Part shown: piece after piece, positions 35,003 to 44,619 of the stretch
Layout: each line of letters begins with the position of its first letter
How positions within the stretch are numbered: the stretch's first letter is position 1
Source of the DNA: Myceligenerans indicum
GTDB lineage: Bacteria; Actinomycetota; Actinomycetes; Actinomycetales; Cellulomonadaceae
DNA: 60,564 nucleotides
NCBI RefSeq assembly: GCF_016742955.1
Contig: NZ_JABBYC010000027.1
Coordinates: 1 to 60,564, forward strand
Direction of reading: 5' to 3'
Translations under genes and position numbers: made by a program
Notes under the pieces: generated by a model
Database searches by the model: none
Told to the model about the DNA's origin: nothing
The model's input: only the letters and a program-made list of their open reading frames with translations

Positions 35003-36232
35003 TCAGCGCGACGGCGCGGACACGGCCGACGGTGTGTCCTGGGACGCCGACCCGGCAGAGCCGAGCGAGGCCTCGCTCCGCGTCGCGGACGGACGGCGCA
35101 TCGCCGCCGTGCCCACGAGGAGCACCACCAGGCCGGCCGCGGCGAGCGACGCGCCGACCCACAGCGGCGAGACGAACCCGTACCCCGCGGCGATCGTCAC
35201 GCCACCGAGCCACGCTCCGAAGGCGTTGCCCACGTTGAGCGCGGCGACGTTTGCGCTGGAGGCCATGGTGGGCGCCTCCGGTGCGAAGGTCATGATCCGC
35301 AGCTGCAGGCCTGGTGCGGTGCCGAGGCCGACGGCGCCCATGAGCACCAGCCCCACGACGGTGGCGACCTGGCTCTGCGCGGTGAGGGCGAAGACTGCCA
35401 GGACGGCGGCCAGCAGCGCCATCAGCGTGATCAGCGCGGGCGTCAGTGCGCGGTCGGCGAGCTTCCCGCCGACGAGGTTCCCGATGAACGCGCCGACGCC
35501 GAAGACGACCAGCAGCCACGGGACCGCCGAGTGGGAGAAGCCGCTCACCTCGGTGAGGGTGAAGGCCATGTAGGTGAACGCGCCGACGACCGCGCCGAAG
35601 GCGAGGAGACCGACCAGGATGGAGATCCAGACCTGGAACTTCCGGAAGGCGACGAGTTCCTGGCGCAGGTTGCTGCCCTTGGCGGCCTCGATGGCCGGGA
35701 CGAGCACCAGGATCCCGATGAGCGTGACGACGCCGATGGCGGTGATGGCCCAGAACGTGGAGCGCCACCCGAGCTGCTGGCCGAGGAAGGTGCCGAGCGG
35801 GACACCGGCGACAGTCGCCACGGTGAGACCACCGAACATCAGCGAGATGGCGCTCGCCTGCTGGTTCTCCTTGACCATCTTCGTGGCCACGACGGCCCCG
35901 ACGCCGAAGAACGCGCCGTGGCAGAGTGCGGCGACCACACGGCCGGCCAGCATCGTCAGGTAGTCGGGAGCGACCGCGGAGATCAGGTTGCCCAGGATGA
36001 ACAGCACCATGAGGGAGACCAGCACGGTCTTGCGGTCGAACTTCACGACGGCCGCCGTGAGCGCGATCGCGCCGATGGCGACGGTCAGTGCGTAACCCGA
36101 GACCAGGAGCCCTGCGACCGACTCGGTGACGCCGAAATCATCGGCGATCTCCGGCAGCAGGCCGACGATGCCGAACTCCGTCAGCCCGATGCCGAACCCT
36201 CCCAGTGCCAGGGCGATCAGCCCGATAGGCAT
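35003..36232 (-). CDS. MFS efflux transporter (AraJ/CmlR-like DHA1)
   Basis: A 409-aa, 12-TM major facilitator beginning MPIGLIALALGGFGIGLTEF, the AraJ/YdhP/chloramphenicol-efflux type; VAGVPLGTFLGQQLGWRSTFW is the TM5 motif of drug:H+ antiporters. It probably exports a small molecule, perhaps the product of the adjacent cluster (inference). A leftward promoter TTGTCG (36296-36301), 17 nt, AAGTAT (36273-36278) is seen, overlapping the imperfect dyad GATACTT...ACTATC (36272-36294), which is a MarR-site candidate. Confidence 0.88.
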   Translation of the reverse strand: MPIGLIALALGGFGIGLTEFGIVGLLPEIADDFGVTESVAGLLVSGYALTVAIGAIALTAAVVKFDRKTVLVSLMVLFILGNLISAVAPDYLTMLAGRVVAALCHGAFFGVGAVVATKMVKENQQASAISLMFGGLTVATVAGVPLGTFLGQQLGWRSTFWAITAIGVVTLIGILVLVPAIEAAKGSNLRQELVAFRKFQVWISILVGLLAFGAVVGAFTYMAFTLTEVSGFSHSAVPWLLVVFGVGAFIGNLVGGKLADRALTPALITLMALLAAVLAVFALTAQSQVATVVGLVLMGAVGLGTAPGLQLRIMTFAPEAPTMASSANVAALNVGNAFGAWLGGVTIAAGYGFVSPLWVGASLAAAGLVVLLVGTAAMRRPSATRSEASLGSAGSASQDTPSAVSAPSR

Positions 36233-36422
36233 GTCAGTTCCTCTCGTAGTTCCGGGTGGAGCGAACGGTTCGATACTTGCACACGCGCACTATCTCGACA
36301 AGCGGTTTATGTATCATCGGAGTTAAGTGTTACGGTCTGCGCCACCTGGCCGGATGGTGCCGGGGGACCGGACTGAGCTTCGGATCCGAATCGATGGACA
36401 GGCCGATGGAAAGGACCGACGC

Positions 36423-36968
36423 ATGAGCGGCAACAACCCGTTCGCTCGTCTCCCGGAGACCGCGACCTTCACTCTCACCAGCAAGACCCTCACCGACGGC
36501 GGCCGGTGGCCCGCCGCGCAGTTCTCGGGCGTGTTCGGCGTGCCCGGCGGCGAGGACGTGTCGCCGCACCTGGCCTGGAGCGGCGCTCCCGAGGGGACCA
36601 GGAGCTACGCGGTCACCGTGTACGACGCCGATGCCCCGACCGGCTCCGGCTTCTGGCACTGGGCGGTGGCAGACATCCCGGCCGACGTCACCGAGCTGGC
36701 CGAGGGCGTAGGCGCCGAGGAGGGCGCCGGCCTGCCCGACGGTGCCCTGCAGCTCCCGAACGACGCCAGGATGGCCCGCTTCATCGGCGCGGCGCCGCCC
36801 GCCGGTCACGGCGAGCACCGCTACTTCGTGGTCGTTCATGCGCTGGACGTCGAGTCCATCGGCGTTCCGGCCGAGGCCGCACCCGCGTTCCTGGGCCTCG
36901 CGATGTCCGGCCACACGCTCGGCCGGGCGGTCTTCGAGATCACCGGAGAGATCCCGGCCGGCGACTGA
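36423..36968 (+). CDS. YbhB/YbcL-family PEBP (Raf kinase inhibitor-like) protein
   Basis: A 181-aa protein with the PEBP ligand-site motifs VSPHLAWSGAPEGTRSYAVTVYDADAP, FWHWAVADIP and HRYFVVVHALD. It is cytoplasmic with no signal peptide. Its function in bacteria is unclear. AAGGA precedes ATG 36423. It diverges from the MFS gene across a relatively A/T-rich 190-bp region. Confidence 0.9.
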   Translation: MSGNNPFARLPETATFTLTSKTLTDGGRWPAAQFSGVFGVPGGEDVSPHLAWSGAPEGTRSYAVTVYDADAPTGSGFWHWAVADIPADVTELAEGVGAEEGAGLPDGALQLPNDARMARFIGAAPPAGHGEHRYFVVVHALDVESIGVPAEAAPAFLGLAMSGHTLGRAVFEITGEIPAGD

Positions 36969-36977
36969 GCGGCTGAG

Positions 36978-37019
36978 TCGCGCGGGCGGGGGCCGACGCC
37001 GCGGCCCTCGCCCGCGCGA
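36978..37019. terminator. 17-bp hairpin after the PEBP gene
   Basis: Bases 36978-36994 pair with 37003-37019, with one G-T wobble in 17 pairs and an 8-nt loop, 10 nt after the PEBP stop. This is a strong GC-type terminator. Confidence 0.75.
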
Positions 37020-37059
37020 AAGTGGCCGTGGCGTGAGCGATGTCAGATATGCGCGGTAG

Positions 37060-37752
<693 letters not shown>

Positions 37753-37773
37753 CACACCGCGCCGCCCCGCAGG

Positions 37774-39165
37774 TCAGTGGTGGAACGCCGAGGCGCGGTC
37801 CCGGTCCGTCGTGGGGTGCGCCGGCGGGCTGCCGTTCAGGTAGGTGACCGACGTGCCGATGTCGTCGAGCAGCTTGTCGGCGAGCTCCATGCCCAGGCCG
37901 TTGCGCACGACGACGCGCTGCACGGTGACGTCCTCCAGATCGGCGGGCATCGGATAGGCCGGCACCTGCCAGCCGTGCATGCGCAGCCGGTCCGACAGGT
38001 CGTAGAGGGTCCATGGTGGTGTGCCGTCGCCGGCCGCGCGCAGGTGCCAGGCGAACACCGGGATGTCCGAGGCGTCGTTCCAGAGCTCGAAGGGCCCCAG
38101 CGCGGCGATCTCACGCGCGAGGTGCTGCGCCACGCCGAGCGTGGCGCGCTGGATCCGGGAGAACCCGGCGACGCCGTGCCGCAGGAACGTGTAGTACTGC
38201 AACAGCACCTGTGCGCCGGGGCGGGAGAAGTTCAGGGCGAGCGTCGGCATGTCGCCGCCGAGGTAGCTGACGCGGAACACGAGCGACTCCGGCAGGAACT
38301 CCGTGCCGCGCCACACCACCCAGCCGACGCCCGGGTAGACGAGCCCGTACTTGTGACCCGAGGTGTTGATCGACACCACGCGCTCGACGCGGAAGTCCCA
38401 GGCGAGGTCCGGCTGGGCGAACGGCGCGATCATCGCCCCGGAGGCCCCGTCGACGTGGATCGGCACGTCGAGGCCGGTCTCCGAGGCGAGGGCGTCCAGC
38501 GCGGCGGCGATCCGTGCCACCGGCTCGTACATGCCGGTGTAGGTGACGCCCATGATCGCGACGACCCCGATCGTGTTCTCGTCGACATGGTCGCGGACCA
38601 CGTCGCCGTCGAGCGTCGGGTGCTCGGCGCTGATCGGCACGTAGCGGGGCTCGATCTCGAAGAAGTTGCAGAACTTCTCCCAGCAGACCTGCACGGCGGA
38701 GCTGAGTACCAGGTTGGGCCGGTCGGCCGGCCGCCCGGCCTCCTGGCGGCGTTCGGCCCAGCGCCGCTTCAGCGCCAGCCCGGCCAGCATGCACGCCTCC
38801 GACGAGCCCGTCGTGGAGCTGCCGATCGCCCGGTCCGGGTCCGGCGCGTGCCAGAGATCGGCCAGCATCTTCCAGCAGTAGGTCTCGATCGCCGCCGTGG
38901 CCGGGTACTCGTCCTTGTCGATCATGTTCTTGTCGTAGGCGGCGGCGTACAGCCGGTCCGCGTGCTCGTCCATCCACGTGGACACGAACGTGGCGAGGTT
39001 CAGACGGGCGTTCCCGTCGAGCATCGCCTCGTCGTGCACCACCTGGAAGGCCGTCTCGGGAAGCATCCGGTCGGCCGGGAAGCGGTCCCGCGGGGCCGAC
39101 GTCGTCTCACCGGGCCGTGCGAAGATCGGGTTCAGCTCGATGTCACGGGGACGGCGACTGGTCAT
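37774..39165 (-). CDS. gadB: Glutamate decarboxylase
   Basis: A 463-aa PLP enzyme of the GadA/GadB type. PLP lysine in NTSGHKYG (Lys272, matching Lys276 of E. coli), with HVDGASGAM and GSSTTGSSEACML. It converts glutamate to GABA and consumes a proton, aiding acid tolerance. The C-terminus ends in FHH; in E. coli a C-terminal histidine closes the active site at neutral pH, and these residues may do the same. No adjacent GadC antiporter is present. Confidence 0.94.
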   Translation of the reverse strand: MTSRRPRDIELNPIFARPGETTSAPRDRFPADRMLPETAFQVVHDEAMLDGNARLNLATFVSTWMDEHADRLYAAAYDKNMIDKDEYPATAAIETYCWKMLADLWHAPDPDRAIGSSTTGSSEACMLAGLALKRRWAERRQEAGRPADRPNLVLSSAVQVCWEKFCNFFEIEPRYVPISAEHPTLDGDVVRDHVDENTIGVVAIMGVTYTGMYEPVARIAAALDALASETGLDVPIHVDGASGAMIAPFAQPDLAWDFRVERVVSINTSGHKYGLVYPGVGWVVWRGTEFLPESLVFRVSYLGGDMPTLALNFSRPGAQVLLQYYTFLRHGVAGFSRIQRATLGVAQHLAREIAALGPFELWNDASDIPVFAWHLRAAGDGTPPWTLYDLSDRLRMHGWQVPAYPMPADLEDVTVQRVVVRNGLGMELADKLLDDIGTSVTYLNGSPPAHPTTDRDRASAFHH

Positions 39166-39315
39166 GGCGGGCTCCGGTCTGTGGGCGCTGTTCCGTGGTC
39201 CACACTGCCCGCCGCCGCCCGCGTCCGCAGCCGGAACGTGCAGCGGCGCCGCCTGGTGCGTGAACTCCCGTACTTTCCTTGAGTTCCACGCTGCGTGCTG
39301 ACAGCGTCTGGCCCT

Positions 39316-40107
39316 ATGAAGACCATCCTGCGCAGGGGTCCTGCGATCGTCCCGATGCTCGTCGCCGGTCTGCTGGCCGGGTGCGGCACCGCCGCACCCG
39401 AGCCGGGTGACGTCGGCCCGGCGACGGCGGCCGCCACCGCGACGGCCTCCGAGCAGGCGCAGGCAGCCGGACCGGACCAGCCCGCGGTCTCCGAGTGCGA
39501 TGACGTCGAACTGCGCGCCGGGCGGACCGTGTCCGGGCAGGCGCTCGGGGACTGCGTTGCGGCGGCGATGGTGGCCGTGGGCTCGGGCGTGCAACGCGTC
39601 GAGTCCAGCGACGGGACCGACGACGTCGTGAACTTCCGGTGGGACCCCGACTACTCGATGAGCATCGACGGTGGCGACCGCGAGGTCGTGGTCCAGGGCG
39701 AGACGGGCTGGGTGCGGTTCCCCGGACAGGGGTGGGTCCAGGCGGACTCGTCGTCGACCGATCCGGCCGTGGTGATGGCTACCGGCATCGTCGACCTCGT
39801 GCGCGTCTTCTCCGATCCCCGTGTCATGGCCGCCGGGCTCGCGACGTCGGAGAGCTGGACGGTAGTCGGCGACGAGAACCCGCCGGTGGACGACGCCGAC
39901 ACGACGATCGCCTACCTGCTCACTCCCGACACCCCGATGACGATGATGGGTGTCGCCGTGAGCGACTTCGAGCTCTACCTGCGTTCCAACCACCTCCCTG
40001 CGTATGCCGTGGGTACCGGATCGTTCGGCGGCTTCTCCGCGACCACGAGCAACACCTTCACGCAGTGGGGCGGCGCGGTCGAGATCGCGGATCCCACACA
40101 GGACTGA
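39316..40107 (+). CDS. Putative lipoprotein of unknown function
   Basis: A 263-aa protein with a signal peptide and lipobox LLAGC (Cys near residue 23), then an Ala/Thr/Glu-rich spacer and a globular domain with WDPDYSMSIDGGDREVVVQGETGWVRF, resembling LppX/LprG-type or DUF-type exported proteins without clear assignment. A TTGAGT box with CAGCGT 17 nt later, just ahead of ATG 39316, suggests an almost leaderless transcript. It diverges from gadB. Confidence 0.8.
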   Translation: MKTILRRGPAIVPMLVAGLLAGCGTAAPEPGDVGPATAAATATASEQAQAAGPDQPAVSECDDVELRAGRTVSGQALGDCVAAAMVAVGSGVQRVESSDGTDDVVNFRWDPDYSMSIDGGDREVVVQGETGWVRFPGQGWVQADSSSTDPAVVMATGIVDLVRVFSDPRVMAAGLATSESWTVVGDENPPVDDADTTIAYLLTPDTPMTMMGVAVSDFELYLRSNHLPAYAVGTGSFGGFSATTSNTFTQWGGAVEIADPTQD

Positions 40108-40128
40108 GGCCACCCGGCCCGGAACCCG

Positions 40129-40161
40129 CCGGTCGACCGGGCAGTGCTCCCGGTCGACCGG
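40129..40161. terminator. 13-bp perfect hairpin after the lipoprotein gene
   Basis: CCGGTCGACCGGG (40129-40141) and its complement (40149-40161) flank a 7-nt loop, 22 nt after the lipoprotein stop. Each arm is itself nearly palindromic. Confidence 0.75.
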
Positions 40162-40264
40162 CCGGGTGTCGTGCACCGCGGAATCGCGCGAGCGAGACCG
40201 GGTTCACCCGCTCATGGCCTGCTCCCGCGGACTCGCAGGCATAGTGTGGTGGCGGAGGTGCGAC

Positions 40265-40441
40265 ATGGCTGACAGGAGCGGCGCCACGGGAGGCGCGATC
40301 TACGGGCTCGGGATGATCGGGGCCTGGTTCTATTTCTGGCAGCAGGCCGACGGATTCTGGGAGTACGTGTGGGCCGTCGTCCAAGGGATCTTCTGGCCGG
40401 CCTTCATGGTGTACCAGGGATTCCAGGCGCTCGGAGGCTGA
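40265..40441 (+). CDS. Small aromatic-rich membrane protein
   Basis: A 58-aa protein with two hydrophobic, Trp/Phe/Tyr-rich segments (AIYGLGMIGAWFYFW and VWAVVQGIFWPAFMVYQGF), probably a two-pass membrane protein. GGAGG lies 6 nt ahead of ATG 40265 and CATAGT (-10-like) about 20 nt ahead. Similar short actinobacterial proteins are conserved without known function. Confidence 0.72.
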   Translation: MADRSGATGGAIYGLGMIGAWFYFWQQADGFWEYVWAVVQGIFWPAFMVYQGFQALGG

Positions 40442-40481
40442 CCTCGCCGGATGCCTCGACCCGGGGCGCCGGCAGGCAGGT

Positions 40482-40988
40482 CTACGACCGGCTCAGGACC
40501 TTGCGTGCCAGGTCCCGGGCGTAGCCGGCCGCCTCCTCGTCGACGTGCGACTGGGTGGACCGGCGCAGCCCGACGACGCGCCCCAGGGCATTCATCCATC
40601 GGGGCAGGTCGAGCTCGACCCGGCAGGTCAGCACGGAGCTGTCCGACGTCGCAGGTCGGACGGCCATCGTCCAGCGGACGCCGAGGCGGGCCGGGATGAG
40701 GTGCGCGAGGTAGATCGTGGACCGGGGTGAGTGCATCACCGCTTCGCTCCGCGTGCCGCGTTCGAGGACGTAGTGCTGGACCAGCAGGTTCCCGCCGATC
40801 GACTCGACGTTGACCATGTGCCTGCCGTCGCGGTCGGTGGAGGTTCCCAACGCCTGGTGTCCGCGGGCGGTGTCCTGGTAGTCGCGGTCGGACATGCCGA
40901 ACAGCCAGCCCGTGACGTCCACCTCGTCCGCGGGAACGTCCATGGTGGCATCGTGCTCGAACGACAGCGTGTCGTGTCCCTGACTCAT
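40482..40988 (-). CDS. SRPBCC-like protein coupled to PadR
   Basis: A 168-aa protein starting MSQGHDTLSFEHDATMDVPADEV, with the alternating strand pattern of START/SRPBCC ligand-binding proteins; the assignment is tentative. ATG 40988 has GGAG 8 nt upstream; ATG 41018, which overlaps the PadR stop (ATGA), would add 10 residues. It is co-transcribed with the PadR gene and is its likely target. Confidence 0.7.
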   Translation of the reverse strand: MSQGHDTLSFEHDATMDVPADEVDVTGWLFGMSDRDYQDTARGHQALGTSTDRDGRHMVNVESIGGNLLVQHYVLERGTRSEAVMHSPRSTIYLAHLIPARLGVRWTMAVRPATSDSSVLTCRVELDLPRWMNALGRVVGLRRSTQSHVDEEAAGYARDLARKVLSRS

Positions 40989-41014
40989 CTCGTGTACTCC
41001 GTCCGATCGGTGGT

Positions 41015-41617
41015 TCATGGGCCTTCCGGCGGCTCCGGGGGGCGTGCCGTCCGCAGGTCGTGTCCGTTCTCGCGGGCGTCGAGCACCCGCAGGGCGAACT
41101 CGCACCAGCGGACGGTCTCCTGCTCGAAGGCGATCCCGCGTGCCAGGGTGAGGTAGGGGCCGATCCGTGGGTCGCGCGCGAGGTACTGCTCCTCGGGGCG
41201 CCCGTCGAGGAGCTGCTCGCGGGACTGCTCGTAGTGCTCGAGCTTCCGGCGGGAAGCCGAGAGCTTCTCCGCGAGGTGGGAGCGGATCTGTGCCACGTCA
41301 CCCAGCGCGAGCGCCTCGACCTGGACGAGCAGCTCGTCGCGGATCGCGACGGGCTTCGGTGGCCGGGCGGTGAACTCGTGCAGCGCGGTCCGGCCGGCAT
41401 CCGTCAGCGAGTGGACGCGCTTGTCCGGCCGCCGTCGCTGGTGCACCAGACGTGCCTGGACAAGCCCTTCGGCCTCCAGCTTCTCCAGCTCGCGGTAGAG
41501 CTGCTGGGGTGTGGCCGCCCAGAAGTTGGCGACCCAGACATCGAACGACTTGGCCAGGTCGTAGCCCGAGGACTCGCCCTTGGCCAGGGTCGCCAGGATC
41601 GCGTGTCGCAGTGCCAT
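41015..41617 (-). CDS. PadR-family transcriptional regulator
   Basis: A 200-aa regulator with the PadR winged helix (MALRHAILATLAKGESSGYDLAKSF, QLYRELEKLEAEGLV) and the C-terminal Vir-type coiled region (LEHYEQSREQLLD). It lies upstream of and coupled to the SRPBCC-like gene. TATAGG lies 8 nt before ATG 41617, and the ATAC/GTAT arms nearby may be its operator (weak). Confidence 0.9.
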   Translation of the reverse strand: MALRHAILATLAKGESSGYDLAKSFDVWVANFWAATPQQLYRELEKLEAEGLVQARLVHQRRRPDKRVHSLTDAGRTALHEFTARPPKPVAIRDELLVQVEALALGDVAQIRSHLAEKLSASRRKLEHYEQSREQLLDGRPEEQYLARDPRIGPYLTLARGIAFEQETVRWCEFALRVLDARENGHDLRTARPPEPPEGP

Positions 41618-41680
41618 GCCCGCAACCTATACCCACCAAGGCAAGTATTCAACAAAGTGACTATCACGATGTCGGCACTC

Positions 41681-42235
41681 CTACGGCTTCATGCCGTTGA
41701 TCGCGAGGTCCATCACACGACGGGCCTGGTCCGCGCCCTCGCGGTCGTCGCTCACCCGCCACAGGAACCCCATGAGGAGCAGGACGTCGGCGGGGTCGAG
41801 ATCCGGCCGGAGGCTGCCGTCCTCCTGGCATGCCGACAGCAGTCTCGCGACGGCCGAGATCACCGGGGCGTAGGTCTCGTCCACGACGTCGCGGGCCGCC
41901 GCGGAGTGCAGGGCTTCGCCGAGTCCGTGCTTGACCCGGACGTAGGCCGCCAGGGTCTCGAACCAGGTGCGGAGGGCTGCGAGCGGCTCGTCGTCGGCCA
42001 GGAAGTCGTCCACCTCGTTCACGAGGTGCTCGATGTCGCGCCGGTAGACGGCAAGGACGAGGTCCTCCCGCGTCGGGAAGTGCCGGTACAGCGTTCCGGG
42101 GCCGACGCCGGCCCGCTTCGCGACGAGATTGAGCGAACTTGCGCCGTCCTCGGTGAACGCCTCGTGCGCCGCCCTGAGGATCTGTTCGCGGTTCTTGAGC
42201 GCGTCGGTGCGTGAGGGCTCGCGTCGGTTCGGCAT
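41681..42235 (-). CDS. TetR-family transcriptional regulator
   Basis: A 184-aa repressor: HTH in SSLNLVAKRAGVGPGTLYRHFPTREDLV and a variable ligand domain. It diverges from an NAD(P)-oxidoreductase/MFS pair, with two palindromic operators in the gap, so it very probably represses both itself and that pair. GGGAAGGG precedes ATG 42235. Confidence 0.92.
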   Translation of the reverse strand: MPNRREPSRTDALKNREQILRAAHEAFTEDGASSLNLVAKRAGVGPGTLYRHFPTREDLVLAVYRRDIEHLVNEVDDFLADDEPLAALRTWFETLAAYVRVKHGLGEALHSAAARDVVDETYAPVISAVARLLSACQEDGSLRPDLDPADVLLLMGFLWRVSDDREGADQARRVMDLAINGMKP

Positions 42236-42259
42236 CTGGTCCCTTCCCAAGGAGTGCAC

Positions 42260-42318
42260 TTGCTAAACGGAGAACTCTCCGCTAATGTCGGTGTCCTTAG
42301 CGGAGAACTCTCCGCTAA
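42260..42318. promoter_or_regulatory. Twin TetR operators over a divergent promoter
   Basis: Two 22-nt dyads at 42264-42285 and 42297-42318. The second is perfect: TTAGCGGAGA, AC, TCTCCGCTAA. The first shares CGGAGAACTCTCCGCTAA. Centres are 33 bp apart, about three helical turns. A rightward promoter TTGCTA (42260-42265), 17 nt, TAATGT (42283-42288) is covered by the first dyad; the second covers the transcription start. Confidence 0.88.
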
Positions 42319-42367
42319 GGATCGACCATAGCCGCCCTTCTCGGCGGGCGACAGTCAGGAGCGTCAC

Positions 42368-43012
42368 ATGCGGGTCGGGATCATCGGAGCCACAGGGCGA
42401 GCCGGAGCTCGCATCGCGGAGGAGGCCGCCGCACGGGGGCACCAGGTCCGTGCCCTCGTACGTGACGCCCGTTCGCTCCCGAGCCGGTACGAGTCCGTCG
42501 TCGAGAAGGCGGTCCTCGACCTGGAGGCGGCGGACCTGCGCGGGCTCGACGTCCTCGTGTCCGCCTACGGCGTCCCGCTGGACCGCGAGGCCGAGCACCT
42601 CCCGGTCATCGAGCACCTCATCGGCCTCCTGCGGGGCTCGCCGACCAGGCTCATCGTCGTCGGCAGCGCCGGGCACCTGTTCACCGACGCGAGTCGCACC
42701 CGCCGCTACTACGAGGCGGAACTCCCCGCAGGACCCCTGCGGTCCGGGTCCCGCATCCTCCAGCAGGTCAACCAGCGCCTCCTGGACAGTGCGGGAGTCA
42801 CCTGGACCTACCTGGCCCCGGCCGTCGAGTTCCTGCCCGAGGGCCCGCGCACCGGCTCCTACCAGCTCGGTGGTGACGTCGTGCTGCGCGACCCGAGCGG
42901 GCGCAGCCACATCAGCTACGCGGACTACGCCCTCGCCGTCCTCGACGAGGCGGAGCGCCCACGAGCAACGAACAGGACGGCCACCGTCGCCACGACCGAC
43001 CCGGCCGCATGA
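42368..43012 (+). CDS. NAD(P)-binding oxidoreductase (atypical SDR)
   Basis: A 214-aa protein with Rossmann start MRVGIIGATGRAGARIAEEA and YYEAEL near the usual YxxxK position, of the NmrA/YwnB-like group. It may be a quinone or flavin reductase. AGGAG precedes ATG 42368. It is followed 46 nt later by an MFS pump, and the unit is controlled by the twin operators, suggesting a detoxification pair. Confidence 0.85.
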   Translation: MRVGIIGATGRAGARIAEEAAARGHQVRALVRDARSLPSRYESVVEKAVLDLEAADLRGLDVLVSAYGVPLDREAEHLPVIEHLIGLLRGSPTRLIVVGSAGHLFTDASRTRRYYEAELPAGPLRSGSRILQQVNQRLLDSAGVTWTYLAPAVEFLPEGPRTGSYQLGGDVVLRDPSGRSHISYADYALAVLDEAERPRATNRTATVATTDPAA

Positions 43013-43058
43013 CCCGCACCCGTCCCACGGCACCATCCCTCCGTCCGAAAGCACGCAC

Positions 43059-44501
43059 ATGACCACCACCGAGCGACCACGACTCCTCGCGCGCACCGCC
43101 CCCACGCCGGGAGCCTCCCGGCGCGCGCTGCCACCCCTGATCTTCACGAGCCTCGCGATCGGGGCCGCGACCTTCTCCGCCCTGCAGTCACTGCTCGGTC
43201 CCGCCCTTCCCGCTCTGCAGGGCGACCTCGGCACCACCCCCGCCGGAATCGCCTGGACCATGACCGCCTGGCTGCTCGCCGCGGCCGTCGCGACGCCGAT
43301 CATGGGGCGGGTCGGCGACGGGATCGGCAAGAAGCGCGCCCTGCTGGCCGTTCTCGCCGTGGTGATCGTCGGATCGCTCGTCTCGGCCTCCGCGTCGACA
43401 CTTCCGGTCATGCTCGCCGGGCGCGTCCTGCAAGGACTCGGCGCCTCGGTCTCGCCGCTGGCGTTCGGCATCATCCGGGACACGTTCCCCGCGCGCCGTG
43501 TCCCCTCGGCGATCGGAGCCATGGCTGCCGTTCTCGCGGCCGGCGGCGGACTGGGAACGGTGCTCGCCGGGCCGATCATCGAGACGACCGGCTGGCGCGG
43601 GCTGTTCTGGATCCCCGCTGCACTGCTGGCGGTGACCACCATCCTGGTCACGACCGGCGTGCCGGCCTCGCCACGCCAGGGCACCGCCCGGTTCGACCCC
43701 CTCTCGGCAGTCCTGCTCGCGACGTGGCTCGTGGCTCTTCTCCTGCCTCTGAGTGAAGGGCCGACCTGGGGATGGGGCTCGCCCGCCACGATCGGGTCGT
43801 TCCTCCTCGCGGCCGGGGCCGTCCTCTGGTGGGTGCGGACCGAGGCGCGCAGCGCCAGGCCGCTGATCGACCTGAGCACCATGCGCCGGCCCGTCGTGTG
43901 GCGGACGATCGTCGTCGCCGCACTCCTCGGTGCTGCCCAGTTCGCCCTTCTCACCTATGCGCCCGTCCTGCTGCAGACCGACCCGTCGACGGGCTACGGG
44001 CTCGGCCTGTCGGCGGGCGCCGCCGGACTCGTCATGCTCCCCATCCTGGTCGGCATGACGCTCGGCGGGATCGTCGCCGGCCCCGCGACCCGGTACGTCA
44101 CCCTCCCTGCCCAGCTCGCCGGCGGGGCGGCCCTGATGGCGTCCGGCTCGCTGGCCTACGCCCTCCTGCACGAGTCACTGGGCCCGACCCTGGCGGCGGG
44201 CGGCCTGTTCGGGCTCGGCCTCGGCCTCGGCTTCGCCGCGATGACCAGCATTGTCGTCGTCAACGTGCCCGCGAGCCAGACCGGCGCGGCCACCGGAGCG
44301 GTGCAGAACGCCAGAACCATCGGCGGCGCCCTCGGCACCGCGGCGTTCAGCGCGCTCGTGGCCGCCGCCACGGGCGGCGGCGACATCCCCCACGAATGGG
44401 CCTACACGTCCGGCTTCCTCGTCCTCGCCGCCGCGGGCACACTGGCGATCCTGTTCGCCGTCGCCACACCCCGCGGCGACCGCACCGCCAAGACACCCTG
44501 A
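43059..44501 (+). CDS. MFS drug-resistance transporter (DHA2, 14-TM type)
   Basis: A 480-aa membrane protein with about 14 hydrophobic segments and the motifs GRVGDGIGKKRALL (loop 2-3) and GLGASVSPLAFGIIRD (TM4). The DHA2 family pumps drugs or quaternary compounds out using protons. It is probably induced when the divergent TetR protein binds a substrate. Confidence 0.9.
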   Translation: MTTTERPRLLARTAPTPGASRRALPPLIFTSLAIGAATFSALQSLLGPALPALQGDLGTTPAGIAWTMTAWLLAAAVATPIMGRVGDGIGKKRALLAVLAVVIVGSLVSASASTLPVMLAGRVLQGLGASVSPLAFGIIRDTFPARRVPSAIGAMAAVLAAGGGLGTVLAGPIIETTGWRGLFWIPAALLAVTTILVTTGVPASPRQGTARFDPLSAVLLATWLVALLLPLSEGPTWGWGSPATIGSFLLAAGAVLWWVRTEARSARPLIDLSTMRRPVVWRTIVVAALLGAAQFALLTYAPVLLQTDPSTGYGLGLSAGAAGLVMLPILVGMTLGGIVAGPATRYVTLPAQLAGGAALMASGSLAYALLHESLGPTLAAGGLFGLGLGLGFAAMTSIVVVNVPASQTGAATGAVQNARTIGGALGTAAFSALVAAATGGGDIPHEWAYTSGFLVLAAAGTLAILFAVATPRGDRTAKTP

Positions 44502-44619
44502 GCCCGCGCGACACCGGCCGCCCGCCGCCGCGGCCCCCGCCGTGGCGACGGCCCCCGCCGCGTACGGGCGTGGAAGAATCAGGGAGTTCATCACGCGACG
44601 TCAAGGAAGGCACCACCCC

